This document shows, piece by piece, positions 47,401-62,400 of a stretch of 64,000 nt of DNA (its first letter is position 1; every line of letters starts with the position of its first letter). The notes beneath the pieces are model-generated. The model saw only the letters and a program-made list of their open reading frames with translations, was not told where the DNA came from and did not search any database. Origin of the DNA: Bolinopsis microptera (lineage: Eukaryota > Ctenophora > Tentaculata > Lobata > Bolinopsidae); contig NC_087081.1 of the NCBI RefSeq assembly GCF_026151205.1, forward strand, positions 8,613,246 to 8,677,245, written 5' to 3'. Position numbers and translations under genes: made by a program.

Positions 47401-50400
47401 CCGTCAAATAGGTCAAAAGTGGAGTCACTGCTGCAGTTAAAAAGGGTAGGAGTAATTACCCGTTGAGTCAAAACCCGCATTAGGTGAGCAATTCTATTCG
47501 GAGTGCCCTCACGTATCCAATGGTACGCCTATCATATTTGTGAAGATGCATTACATTGTCGTATGGAAGTATGAACTCTCTCTGCAGTCCAAACAGACCG
47601 TTTGAGCTCTCCCTCCCCTAATAAGTTTATAATATTGTTATTATTATCAAACTTTACACAAATCCAAAGTAGTTACTAAGAACATCCTAAAGACCTGATA
47701 AGTCTACTTAAAAGACTTGTAGAACTGAAAACTTACTATAAATACAAAAAATGGAACTTAAAACTGAACTTATCAAAATCAAAAATTATGCAAAAAATTG
47801 AACTTAAAACTGAAATTATCGAACTAATCAAATTTAAAATAAATTTCTCCACAATTGGCGGTTCGAGGCTAAATACCTTAAGTCTGTCAAGTCGTCACTA
47901 TTATTCAAATTAATATTTCTTTTATTCAAATCGTCTAAAATAGTTTTAAAAATATTACATTGATGTCTACCAATCCTTCCCCTCATATTTGACATACTAT
48001 CAACAGCAAAATTTAGAGCTAGTTGTGGTGGTGAGTTGCAGTCGCTACGAAGAATGTGCCCAAACATTTTCCAGCGGGATTTATGAACTCTCTCTGAGAG
48101 TGGAGTTACATTGCAACGAGCATACAAGTCCTTGTTGCTGATGATGCGGGGATAGGTCATGTTGATGATACGCCTTAGATGTTTGCGTTGACACACATCA
48201 ACTTTATTGATAATGTTCTGTGGAGCTGCCCAGCTGTTACAGTTGTATAATAAAACAGGGGTAACAAATGCTTCATACAGCTTGATTTTTACAGGAAGAG
48301 AAATGCGGGATTTCTCTGCCCATACCTTGCTGTATTTCTCAAAGGCAACGTAAGCAAGGATGCATCGGCGAGAGATATCAGCCTTACTGCAGAGCTTGGA
48401 TCCAAGAGAAATAGTGTTGCGCCAGGGCTCTCTGTTCTTCACGGGTTCACCCTTGGCGTCTACCTCGTCCTTATCTGCAATGTAGAAGTGGACATGTTCT
48501 GTTTTGTCCTCGTTCACAAACAGATTCCATTCTTCAAGGATCTCCTTACATATGGGCAGCATTTCTTTAAGAGTTTCCTCATCCTCGTCTGCAAAATCGC
48601 CATCGTCGGCGTATTCCCATTCAATAGGCATGAGGGTCTCGGGGTTGAACGGTGGGTTAGGCCGAATGGTAATCACTACTGCACGGAAGTGGTATAAAGC
48701 TCCAGCAAAGTACAGTGTGAAGAATGCACCAGATGCAGCATCACCTTGAAACGAACCCTCGGATGTTTCAAACTCTAAGGAAATGGTGTTGTTGATTTAT
48801 TTTATTGTACACAATTTATTGTTATATACTAAAATGTTTTTAAACGCATTTGAGTCTGACTCAAAATGTGCTCAAGAATATTTGTGTTTAACACACTTTT
48901 ACTCTCGAGTAATATGGAAAAGTTGTTACACGATATTTTCCATAAATAAATTGATTTTCATCCCTTTTTATTTTATTAAAAATTGTGTAGACTATTCTTT
49001 GTACCTAACTGAGGATTGAAAGTGTGAGAAAGGACCATGGTCATTAACCGTGCTACCCATTTCTGCAAATAGCCTGTTACAAATTGCGGAGACAATTCAA
49101 ATCAAAAGTTACAATTTTTGTCCGTTTTTGTCCGTTCGGTACCCTATTTTCTGAAAACGGACAAAATCGAACGGACAAAAACGGACATATATTTTACGGT
49201 TTTTGCGGAAAGTCCTGTAAAAGTTGATGCCGTGGTGTCAGTAAAATGGTACGGATATATAAACAGATATATATATATATAATATATATATCGTCTCGCT
49301 TTATATATAGTAAGATATATAGTCGGATCCCAACCGTTCTAAAAGGCTATCTCGTTAGCTTTTCGTGTTAAAAGCAACTTCTCAACGGTTATCACCTCTC
49401 TAGATGATTCTTAAAACATTTGGACTTCATTGCAATTTTGAAATAAATGCAATGAGGGCGTTTTCGGCCACACCCTTTTTCAGGGTTTTGCGGTCACTCG
49501 AATTTTTGTATTTCGACCCAGGAAATGCTTCGTTTCGGAAATATGGCCGAAAAACGGTTTTTGGCTTGACGCAGTTCATAATTTCCGTGATTTTTGGCAT
49601 TTCCGCCTAGGAAGGTCGTAGAGACTATTCTGATACACTAAAATGTACATAATGGCCACATTTATATACAACGTATGAAGCAACACAGACCCTAAAAGGC
49701 TTACTTTCGGATATGTGGCTTAAAAACGGATTTTTGCCAAGCAAACAATGACAGTATTCACAAATGGGCTATTGGACTGTTAACTAGAAAGGTCTTAAAG
49801 ACTCATGAGCAACATAGCATTTGTCACAAGATGTAAGATGACTCACTTTCTGTCCAGAAACACCTACAAAAATTGGAGAATGATCTACTTTATTGGGCAT
49901 CTCTCTTAATGGGCCATGACAGCAGCATATTTGTGTCTTACGAAAGGGCAATTTTTCTAAAATTACGGTTCCTTAAGGTCAAAGGATCGGCTGCTAACAG
50001 CAAATTGTTCGCAATTGCCGACTCATGCACATCATATACTCAAAAAAGCTCACTTTAGGAGTCATTAGTAAATAACTACTACATGATTTGTGACAACTCC
50101 AACAATTTTTCCTTGGCACCAATTTAAATAAAATGTGTTGACCAAAATTCAACTTTAAACTTTTTATTTATTCATGCCATGAAACCATGATATATGTACC
50201 AAGAATACCGAACCTAAAATAAATCGGCACTGGATCCGGGCCAGATTGTTGCTTGACCGCTGACCAGTACCCCACTTTATAATTATGATTGATTTCGCTG
50301 CCTCGACCAATATTGTGTAAGCAGTCATCACTTGCTTCAGATTTGTAGATTATTTGTAGTAATTTAGGTTACGAACAACAAAAACGAAAGTAATAATGAT

Positions 50401-53400
50401 GGTAAAAAAGGGTAAGAAACAAAATGATTAACAATCCAATTACTACAAAACACACTTCCTAATTACTCTGACTTATGACGCCCTACATCTACTGTAAAAC
50501 ACACGTCCTTACTCTACCCTTACCTATCACGGTTAACACTCGTTAACCGTCTCTAACGGAGTCTTACCCTTAAACTACACCTACATAACACTTTCAGCCC
50601 TCGCTGACCGTCCTTATATCAGCCCAAATCCACTATAGTTCATTCTCGCTCTACCTGAGCCCGATTGTTGTTGACACGAACCCACTCGTGTTGGATTAAC
50701 CCGTGCTAACCCTGGCTACAACACAGCCTATTCCTGCTCTCCTGAGTTAACCAATGTTGACTCTCCCTACGCTTAAACCAGACTGCTCATGAACTCCGCA
50801 CAGTTCCACTAACTACAGTCCACGATAATGCTCTCTCCAGGATCCTGACGTAACAGGTCCTGGCTCCAAAGTGTCCTACATCAATGGCCCTCCTCGAATC
50901 GGGCAAACTCAATCCCTCCTTTGCCAGGTCCAGCCCCCAGATATAAATACTGCCGCGTCCGTGGTTTTTCACCCGACCTCTCTAACCAGACTCACGTGCC
51001 CCTGTTCACACCTTTGGCAGCTGGTCTTATCTCCCACTAAAGCTTCATTGTCCCGAGTCCAGGTGTTACGACTATTCATCTTTTTACCAAAGCTTCCTGT
51101 CTGATGACCTCTGAATCCATAGTTTGTTAGAACTCACATCTATCTTTGACTCTCTATCTACACAAAGGCTTTACGTCTGAGGTTTCCTAAATTCATTGTC
51201 TCTCCTCTAGAGTAACATATTTCTCGTCTGTCCAGGTGAGGTTTAACCCATTATCCAAATCTATCAAATAATCTAGATCAAATAATCACGGCTTACAATT
51301 GATCTGTAATCCCTGGATTGAGATCTGTTGGCCGCAGTTTAATTTAGCTAATTTCCTATAATACTGCAGTAGTTTGGTTCCCACTTCAGAATGACCCCAT
51401 ATTCTTTTTTTCAGTCGCATAGATTTTCTTATCGTATGATAATGCGTGTCATTCCCTCGTTTTTTAATCAAGTGGTGACTTGCTAGTTCTTCTGTTATTA
51501 CAGCTGGGAGCTGCCTCGAGATCTTATCTGGGGCATGGGCACTAATACTAGAACATTAGAACTGTAATTCTAGAACCTCAGATTAAGGTTACTTGGCAGA
51601 ATAGCATTAGCAGGGTTCGAGATTTGACTGAGGACATCCAGGTTCCTATCACCAGTTGAGGTGAATCTTAATTTCGGCATGCAATACCTTATAAGTTATA
51701 AGCTTATGGTAGGATCACGACTGAGGACATCCAGGTTCCTATCACCAGTTGAGGTGAATCTTAATTTCGGCATGCAATACCTTATAAGTTATAAGCTTAT
51801 GGTAGGATCACGGGGTTTATATTATAATAGAAGGTCTCGAGATGCTGATTTAGCTATTTACGTTTCACATGTGACATTTTTCCAGCTTTGGGTAAAGTGG
51901 ATTTTAGAGTGGGGAGGGGGTCTAAATGACCAAAATCTGAACGATCTCTTACTTACGGGGCACGACGGGACAAGGGACGGATATCGGGCCTAATAGCTGT
52001 TTTTTAATGAGAGGCAGGGGTATGGACCTAAATGGTCAACGTGAGGATAGCATGAGGATTTAGGATGCCTGCCTTCTGCCTGCCTGCCTTCTGCCTGCCT
52101 TTCATGGGTTCTTGTAACCCCGAAAACTGGTATATCTTATCTAAATTAACCTTGGTTACATCCCGTGCTGTTCTAGGTCCAATATCAAGCAAAAAAGTCT
52201 GATCTCCGGTACTGATGTTACACTTACATGATCTCCGAAGTCCGATCTTAAAGTTGGATTTCAGAGCCAGAAAGAGGAACTTAAGCCTTGGTTTCTCTCT
52301 TTGAGAGTCAAACAGGAAATTCGGTGTTATCAACTCAAACTCGGATTCGTAGCCCAATTGAAAAACCAAAGAATAAAAATCTTAATGAATTTCCCGACAT
52401 CCTAAAATTAATATCAGGTCGTATTCGATTCAGTGGCCCAAACTCCAGTAGGTTACAAGGCTTAAGTTCACGTCGAGGAACACTTCGATTAAGCATGATC
52501 TAGTTGGAGTTTTCGCATATCATGCAGTATTTATCTACTAATCACTCCTAAACTGAGCGTTGTAGAGTCGAATCTCGAACCCTGCCATTCTGCCAAGTAA
52601 TCTTAATCTGAAGTTCTAGAATTACAGTTCTAATGTCATGTTCTAGTACTAATGTATTAGTGCCCTAGTAGTGTCATGTGGTAAGCTGGTTGCAGCAGTT
52701 TAAGTGTAGTGATATTTTAGTTAGGATATTGTAGTTTAGTGAATAAAAACCGTTAGGATTAGATTAGATTATATTAGTGTTATAGATTAGGAATGGTTTT
52801 GGAGGACACGCAGTAGTCAGGTTGGTTAGTTAGGTTATGTTATTGGACAGACTGAGCCACGTGTTGCCGCGTAACGCAGTGCTGGTAATTCTCATAGATG
52901 CCCCGTTACAAGCAGTTCTTCGAGTGGCTTGTTAGGTGCAGTTTAATAAGTTACCGCTGCCGAAAAACACTGTAACGTGGCCGGCGATTCACTAGTTTCG
53001 TTTATTGATTGACTGTAATTTATCACGCTTCGAAACCTGTTGTTCGAATACACTGTTTCCTGTGTTCATACCTTACTTAGGATCCGATCAAGTCATTCGA
53101 TCATATTGAAAGTAATATTCAGTACCCTGTACGAGTTAAAGTACAATAGTTACCGATACTTGAGTATTATCGTATTATTCATTTATCACAGCACGTGTTG
53201 CTTGCAGAGCTAAAGGTTTGTAAGTATCCGTGTACGACACTTTATTATCGTACCCTTATTATACCTTATCGGACCTTATTTGGACGGACATTAAATGAAC
53301 GGGCATTATTATGATCGGACATTAATATGAAGGGGGTGATGCAACGTCAATTAATGTCAGTATTCCATAAAAACCCCAAACTGACATTGACATTAATTGA

Positions 53401-56400
53401 CATTAATTGACATTAATCGACATTAATTGACATTATTTGACATTAATTGACATTAATTTGTCTTGAAATTTGAGATTATCATTATTCGATAAATATTCAA
53501 GATATTCACTTCTATGTAAGTTAGACCGGTTCAAAAAAACAAAATGTCCTTGAATAATTATGAGTATGTTCTTATCTGTTGATCCTTAGCTTCAAAGACC
53601 ACCAAAAAAAATTTCAGCTTCCAACTCTTCCATCTTCGGTCCCCACCGGCCACGCCCATATTTTATTGGTTTCTTATACAGGTAAAATATCTAGAATCGG
53701 CTTTTTTAGTATGAAGGAGTAATGTTAGCTGTTTAAGATTCGTTATTCAAATATAAATGTCATGAAGGCATTTCGTTTAATGTGGGTTTTAAGTTCTGAT
53801 GATGTTGAGAACCACGCCCTTGGATGGCCACGCCCATTTAAGAAAATTTAATTTCGGAAAACCGTATTATTTTAGTTTTATTGTTTAATGATCTGAATTT
53901 TTTCACATTTCACATTTCCATATGTGATAGTAGTGAATAAATTGATGATATAAACGTTCTAAAGTGCTAAAAATATGGTAGAACTACATAATCTCTGGTC
54001 GAAAAATATCGTAGGATACAAGGATACAAGGATACAAGGATACAAAAGTGATAATTATTTTATTGAATTCACAATAGTTATAATTCTGAAATAATTTAAA
54101 TAATTTAATAATTTAATAATTTAATAATTTAAATTTAATAATTATCGTATCAATTAATGTCAGTATTCCAAAATTTTGCAAAACTGACATTGACATTAAT
54201 TGACATTAATTGACATTAATTGACATTAATTGACATTAATTGACGTTGCATCACCCCCAATATGAACGCTAGAAGGCATTCAAAACCATCAAAAATCCGA
54301 ATTTTTTTCATTTCTTTGACGTTTTTTTATACCAGCTAATGGTCTTTAAATCCATTTTTTATACAATAGCATATAATACAGGGTGGCCCATAAGTGACTA
54401 CCCACACGCAACCTCTTAATAACTCACGTAATTCGTCTCCAAATTGCACCAAAATTTCAGAGATTATAGATATGGGTCAAACTTAGATTTCCTGAAAGTT
54501 TCGTAAGCCACGCCCAATTACAGTGGGCGTGGCGTGACACTCCCTCTTTTTCACTATTGTCTTCATAAAATGAGAACGCTTTAAGCTAAGAACTCAAAAT
54601 TTTTTGCACACATTTGGCTTGATAATTGAAAACCTTTCCCAAAGTTTCAAGTTCATTGGTTAAAATATGGCTAAGTTATGACCATTTCAAAACTCATCGG
54701 ATACGTGATCCGAGCACTCAGTCAGTGATCTCGTCACTTGGTTAATGGCCTGTTTGGCTCACATGCACCGCTTGATTGGTTGCAGCCTGCTTATGGGCCG
54801 GCCTATACAGCTGACTGCACCTAAAACGCTATCACACGAATTTATGGTGGTGTCACCATTTCAGGGCTTGTTAGCCCTGCTAGTCACAGGTTCCTTACAA
54901 TCAATAAAAAGGAATGAACCATCCATTGAATCATCGAAAATGGTTCACTATCCTCCCTTTACTGCAGAACAACGATTGTTCGTCTACCTGAAGAAAGAAA
55001 ATGGGGAGTTCTACCCTCAGATTAAACGACAATTTCAGATGAAATTCAACCGACCACCCCCTTGCCGGAAAAGCTGCTTTGACATTCATCACAAGATCAA
55101 GAGCTCCTGCCTTAGACATCAGCAGAACCCTTCAGCGAATCCTAAAGCAAGACCTTTCTAACCGGGCCTACCGAATCACAAAGAAACACAAACTTTTGGA
55201 CCGTGATTTCCAATCGAGGATAGATTTCGCCAACACATTCCTGTCCAAGCAGAATGTGGATCCCTACTTTGAGGACGAAATCTGGTACAGCGACAAGGCC
55301 ATATAAACGGATATGTCAACTCCCAGAATGCAATTCACTGGGGCTCTACTAGACCGGATGAAGTGGTGGAGAGAACGGCTTTTCCTGAAAAGGTCACGAT
55401 CTGGTTTTTATCCTAAAAATTTGTGTTTCCCTTTCTAGCAAAGTCATCATCGGTATCCAATCAAAGCCTAATGAACCTCATTAATACACGCTAACGCCTT
55501 ACTCTTGATCAGATTGGGTGACGAGATCACTAATTGAGTGCAAATATCACTGACTGAGTGCTCGGATCACATATCCGATGGATTTTAAAATGGTCATAAC
55601 TCAGCCATATTTAAACCAATGAACTTGAAACTTTTGGAAAAGTTTTCAATTATCAAGCCAAATGTGTGCAAAAAATTTTGAGTTCTTAGCTTAAAGCGTT
55701 CTCATTTTATGAAGACAATAGTGAAAAAGAGGGAGTGTCACGCCACGCCCACTGTAATTGGGCGTGGCTTACGAAACTTTCAGGAAATCTAAGTTTGACC
55801 CATATCTATAATCTCTGAAATTTTGGTGCAATTTGGAGACGAATTACGTGAGTTATTAAGAGGTTGCGTGTGGGTAGTCACTTATGGGCCACCCTGTATA
55901 ATCGCAAAGCACTTACTAAACGAAAATTGTTTTAAAAAACGAAAATTTTGATTACATAATCAACGAAAATTGTCCAATTGGTATTTCGAAAATCGGTAAA
56001 AAATTAAAATTTTGATCACGTAATCAACGACCACCCGATAACCCGCTTTGGCGACTGGCGCTTATCTTATGATAACATCTATGACATTCAAGTGCATTTT
56101 TAAGCAATTTGCCCTTGAGTATGATAATTATAACCAGTTTTATCGTGTTCGGCGTCCTCTAAAACATAGGGTTACATGATTTTCGCTACGATATTCATTA
56201 ACAACAAATCCTTCTATTTTCAAATCTCTGGCCTAGCTGCCTGCTGGGTTTCAGAAGGTGATACCTGATCAATATGCTAATATGCAGCAACAATTTCGCA
56301 GCTCCTATAATTGGATCCAATTACACACGATACACTATATTACTCCATATAAGGCCTGATCGAGTAGCTCGAGCTCGGAGAGCAAGCTCTGGCGCGTGAC

Positions 56401-59400
56401 GTCATAGTCACGTGACCTCAGGCTCATAATCACGTGACCTCAGGCTCATAATCACGTGACCTCAGACCCAATCAATTGGGTTCTGGCCTGTTCAACCCCC
56501 TGTCACCCGATCTTGAGGTGACGTACGACACCTCGTTAACCCAATCGATGTTAATAACTAGAGTGGCAACTTAACAATGGAGATTGGAGAGAGATATTTC
56601 TATATCATATATCTAATTGTATTTCACTGTACCCTTAAATAGACATAACATGGAACATAACAACACCCTCCCGCCCTCCACGAACCTGGTATCGTGTGTG
56701 CTATGTGTCACGTGAGACTCACAAATCGTATAGCCCAAAGCGGGACGGCCTATTGGTACGGGTATTGTAACTCTACGGATGATCTTGAAGTTGACGGCAC
56801 ATATTGCAATATTGTTTGTTTTATGGATCGTTTCAATGTTATGATAGTACACACTCAAACCAGAAGAAGCTTCCAAATAATAATGAAAAACGGTGAGAAT
56901 GACGTCCTGGTTGATAAAGACGACCAGCAACAAACAACTTGGACAAGGAATGATAAGATGTTGTTGATATGTTGTCTTCTATGCGACTTTGCAGATGGAA
57001 CAGAGATGGATTTGCCTGGTTGGTGTAACTTTCAAAGTTGTATCTACTTCTGTCCCGATTTATTTTTGAAGTGAAAATTTTTAATTTCTTTCTGTATATT
57101 ACATTTTACAAGATAGCCTTCCTTGTATTGAAAACCTCACTCCTAATCTGTAAAACACACGAAGAAGCATGATAACCATATTTCCTCACGTATCAGGAAT
57201 GTTAACTCAACAAGTTTCATGTGACATTGGACTGTCTCATTGGAAAGAAGGATTATTGGATTACATTCTGTACTTCTCTTTAGCAGTTTCAGTTATGATT
57301 GCAGGACCATTGGCAAAAGGGTAGGGTCAAATATTTTTCTAGACAATTTTGACTGTAACCATCAAGCTGCAGTGAAACATTTGCTAGTAGTAATACAGAA
57401 ATTCGAAAAATAGATTTAATGATATTGTGTCTCAGGTTTGGAAAACGGAAGACGATTTTAATCTCGCTATATCTGAGTGTATGCAGTTTAGTTATCCTTG
57501 GCATAGTTGCAAACTTTACAGCTCTTCTTGTTGCTCGAGCCCTCCTTGGCTTTTGTTGTGGACTCAGATACAACAGTCTTTATGTTTGGGCCGCTGACAT
57601 AGCTTACAATAGAGAGATTCTAGACAGGATTTTATTGATAACACACGTAATTTTCACTGCCGGGTCAATGTGGTCATCAGTGTTGGGGTTCCTACTACTT
57701 GATTGGATTGGATGGAGGAAGTTTCTACTTTTCTCGACATTGCCCGTACTCATTCTTCCGATCATCATGGTTCACTTCTGTGTAAAAGATACAAAAGGCC
57801 CACAAATAGAAGGGTCAGAAGACGAAGCGGAACAGCCAGAAACAGTGATTGTTTCAAACTTCGCAGCTAGAACCACAAAAATAGGGCTGCTCATTGCTTG
57901 TGTTACTTTTAATGGCTGGTTGACCACCCTCCTCGTTCCAGCGTTGATCCAGCTGCTTAAGATCAAGGAAGCAGGACCAAACATTCATTGCTCAGTTACC
58001 ATGACTCAAGGGCCGGAACTCTTGTTACTGGCGCTTGTTAACTTCGCAGGTATGCCCTCTTTATTCCTTATGCACTGGATAAAAGACAAGATTGGATTTC
58101 GTAAACTGCAGGGGTTTGTTTCCCTAGTATACGTAGCAAACTTTGTACTGATGCTCACACAACAAAACCTTGTGGTAGCGATTTTAACTAACTTCATAAC
58201 GAAGTTTTTGGACGGGATAATTGCTATGGGCTACACCTATGTCCTCTACGACGTGAATTACTTCGGACCGTCAAACTTTGAAGTAGGAACTAGCATCGCA
58301 ACCACAGTTGGCTTGATTGGTGGGATGGCTGGGTCGGCCATGGTCTCATTTGCCTCCACATCATCTGTTATGATCACTGCTGTGGTGGTCAGTGTGGTTC
58401 AGGTTATGGTTGTTGTTTCTATGACAGAGGTTCAGTAGCAATATCAAGCTGAATAGGTGAGCAGGTTTAAATATACACGGACAAAAGGTTAGATAGAAAA
58501 GTGCTCAACACATTAGGCCAGGTTTCAAAATGAGGAAGTGATCTGGAAGTCCTTTCCGAAACTTTCTTTAGTTAGAGCTGAGGAATAATCTGAAACTGTG
58601 TATCTTAGATTCCGTATCAACCCTGACAGCTTAGAATTCTAGACTTACACTTACACTTTACAGTTATGAGTTATATCACTACAAACTTTCGACCTAATAT
58701 GACCGTTAGACACTCTCACTGCAAAGAGACACAAACATTGTCCACTTTTAGCAGAACATCCCAGATTTCCTGCATGAAAGCGAAGGTGATAGGAAAAGAC
58801 GGAGACTAAAAACACAAAGGACTGGAGAATAACAATCAGAGAGTCTTCTTCTCAACCTATCTGGGGACCATCCTGGTTCAATCCCTTTGTCATATTTTCA
58901 AGTAATTCTAGTTTATCCATATTCCATAAATGTATAATACTTATATAAATACATCTTGAACTTTATTTAATTGTTTCAACCATGTAATATTGTGTTGAAC
59001 TAGATTAGCGTAATTCCTTCAATTTATGTGATTAATTTCTCATTCATGATACAAGTTTGATTGTGTGTTGTTTTACTGAGAAGCATGAGAATCATGATCA
59101 AACTGTACATCATTAAACGACGGTCGTTGCCTTTGCGAATTGAAAATACTGTAAAGATGTAATTTATAGTTTGCTTAACTTTCAAATATTGATAATTCCA
59201 AATAACTTGTCTTATAGAATGGAAATGAAAGGTACCGTTTAAAGTTTATTGTTATTATATAGAAAAAAACTGAGTTTCTGGTATTTAGTGTATGCTAGTC
59301 AAGCTCTAGTCACGTAACAGTAACACAAACGGCAGGGCGTACCGTATGGTAGAAATGAAACGAGTAAATTAAAATGGAGAAATAATTAAATAGCTAAGTA

Positions 59401-62400
59401 ATACAAAGTGAACGTCAACAGATAAAAGTTCCTCAGTTCGCTTCAAACGATTGACGTGAATATAGATCCCTCGACGTGTCTAATCACAAAAGATAGTGCT
59501 CAGTCAGACTGGCTATCGTCAATTCGAATCCCTTAAAATGATTAAAGGGCAACAAAGAAGTGAGCTCGCCACTTCCGCCTCTCCGGGTATACTCTCAAAA
59601 CTTGTCACGCCATACTGCGTGACGGCACAACGCATCTGCTTGCACGTGACTCACAGTCTCACCAATTAGCACTCCACTAGCAGTCACCCTGCGACCGCAA
59701 GGACCAACCACAGGCTTGGCTGACAGTCAGGTGCAAAAGTGAGCGGACGGCTCATTTGAGACAGTAGGTCTGACAGCAAGTCTGCCAGCCAACCGACTTA
59801 CACTTAAATGTGTAACTCCCAAATACGAATATATAAAAACATTGGTTATTATATACCCGGAAACACATACTAAAATCTCCGTCCCTTAAACGCGTTATAC
59901 TAAAACTAAGGTATCCTAAAAGATATCTCTAAAAGTAAATACCATATTACAACATCTCTATCCAAACATTTTTTTCGAATATTTTAAAACAATAAAATAA
60001 TCGCCCTTTTCAAAATTTAAATTTCAATGCTCCCACGCATCAAAATTCCAAAACTTAAAAATAAGTCACGTCTTAAAATATAATACACGGCCCTAACCCT
60101 GTGCATTAAATTTCTTCACAATTCTTCCAAAACCTTCCAATACTTCCCCTTTTGCACCAAGTTGTAGAGTCTTTGGTGTGGAGTCTATATCATTAGATAG
60201 AGTCAGAGATGTATCTGAATCTCTAAAACGTCCTTGACAAGCAAACAAAGAAGTCAAACTAAATTCGAAAGTTTCTAAATTTCCGTCACTAAAGCAGCCC
60301 TGAGCGAGTCGTGTTGAGAGTAAAGATCCTATTATCCCTATCAGTAATGTTCTGAAAGATAACACACGTGTTATTCCAAGAAGGATAAGGTTTTGAACGG
60401 CATAATATACGTACGTCTCTACAGAGTCTAAAACTGTACAGTGCTAAACTCTAACTAGTTGTAGAAGTACAACTATATACGCTCTAAGTGTCACTACACT
60501 TCACGATACTAATGTATTCTGCCGTCTACTGGTTCAGAAATTTCAAAAGATCCTTGACCAAACTTACTTTCTCGTACCCTAAACGGTCAGGTTGTCTCCG
60601 TTCCTCAGGTCTCCTAGTGTTATATCTGCGCTCCTCCCTCGGAGGGCTCTGTCTCCCTAGATCTACAGTAGAAAGCCATCCTGTTGTGTCAATGTCGTGC
60701 TCCTCAGTATCACATGACCTAGAACTGTTAGGACCTATCGTTCCTTCACTATCAACCGGACTCGATGATCTTCTAGTGGCCGATCTCTCTCTAGCTGGAG
60801 TGAAGAACTCTGCAGAATTATCAATTATCATAACTATCGCCTGAGGGAATGTTATGTGTGAGAAGTGTTACAGTAAGAAAACTAGGATCAGTAGGATTTA
60901 GATCTAGGTGAGCAGGTCTAATTACAGTCCTAGGAGTTGAACTAAAACTAGGTTGTTTATAAATGCTAGCTGAACCATCCTTTTCCAGACGAACCTTCTT
61001 CGGATGAATCTTTCTTCTCTTCGCTACAACTACTGCTCTCCCTATCCTCAAATCCATCTCCTCACTATCACTATCGGAATAGACTACATCTCGCCTTGAT
61101 GAGTCCGTTTTTAACTCAGCTTCACTGCTAACAATTTTAGGCAATGTAAAACTAGTCTCTAGTTTCTCAGAAAATTTGTTCCTGACATATCTCTTTAACT
61201 TTCCAATGTTAAACACCTTCTTCTCTCCATCAGGCAAATCTAAAGAGTACAAGTGATCGTTTATCTTCTTAGAGATCTTATACGGGCCAACCCAACGAGG
61301 ACCGAACTTGTGTTTCGGGCAATTTATCAAAACAAACGCTTCCTCACCTTCCTCAAAGAATGGTCCCTTAACGTGCTTATCGTGATATCTCTGTGCATAG
61401 CAAAAATCCCGCTCAGCTTGGACCCTCACCTTCCTGGTGATAAACTTGAGATTCTTGTACAGCTCGTACGCTTCAACATCAAACTCATTCTCCTTCCTAG
61501 GCTCTAACTCGAAATCCTTACGATTCTCAGCTAGCAGGCTTAACGGTGTGTTTAACTCACGACCAAACACCAATCTGTTGCTAGAATAACCCGTGTGTCG
61601 ATTTCGCAATAAGTTAAGTGCAAAGACTATTCTAGATAACCAAAGAACCCAGTATCGTCCCGGTGGTAAGCTGGTTCTCAGGGCAGTATTGATATTCAAC
61701 CGACGGTTCGCTCTCTCAACTCTTCCAGTACTTCGAGATACGTACGGTTGGCCATGAATGTATTTGCAATCTAGGGCTTGAGCTATGGTCTCGAAATAAT
61801 GAGCTCTAAAACCCGGATGATTATCAGCCATCATGAATCTTGGTTGGCCAAAACGATCAATCCAAAACCTACGAATCATAGACACGCTCTCCTTAGCTGT
61901 CTGGGTCTTAGTAGGAATAGCTACCACATAATTCGACCAACAATCGGTTATAGTCAAAATATGCTTGTAACCTCTAGGTGTAGACTGTAGCACCAACCTT
62001 CTCAGGAACTATATGATCGAAACAAATTGCTGAGTTAAAGGAGTGGAACAATATGTGCTTGAGGGGTGCCTTATTGTATGCCTAGTATTACATGACTGTG
62101 TAATATATACCAACGCTACATAAAATTAAGCAGTAATGAGAGAGAGAGAGAGAGAGAGAGCGATCCCCGTAACTCTTACCGTTTTCTTGCTCAAGCCATT
62201 TTATGTAACATTTGTGGTACAAAACCATCAATTAAACCACTCACCACCGGCCGATTTAAAAAAATTTGCTTATGGGCTTCATCAGAGTTTTGTCGGCACT
62301 ATACCGAAAAAACCAGTCCCGTAACTCTTACCGTTTTTTTTTGTATAACCGTTCGGAAATTACACACGCACAGACGATCAGACACACACACACATTCTGA

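Larger units (their letters stand above)
60093..62000 (-). mobile_element. Truncated LTR-retroelement (integrase and downstream frames)
   Basis: Reading right to left: an integrase frame, a small overlapping frame, and a frame with a signal-peptide-like start. The protease, reverse transcriptase and a second LTR were not found, and the frame breaks near 62000, so it is an incomplete copy. It lies in the IgSF intron, opposite strand. Confidence 0.7.

Noticed and set aside
50871-51104. 77-codon frame with an Ig-like LLCQVQ stretch
   Set aside because: It does not fit the phases of the IgSF gene, and the rest is not Ig-like; exon 62438-62507 completes the domain instead.
59500-59545. TTCGAATCCC resembling a tRNA T-loop
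   Set aside because: No A box at the right distance and no cloverleaf could be drawn.
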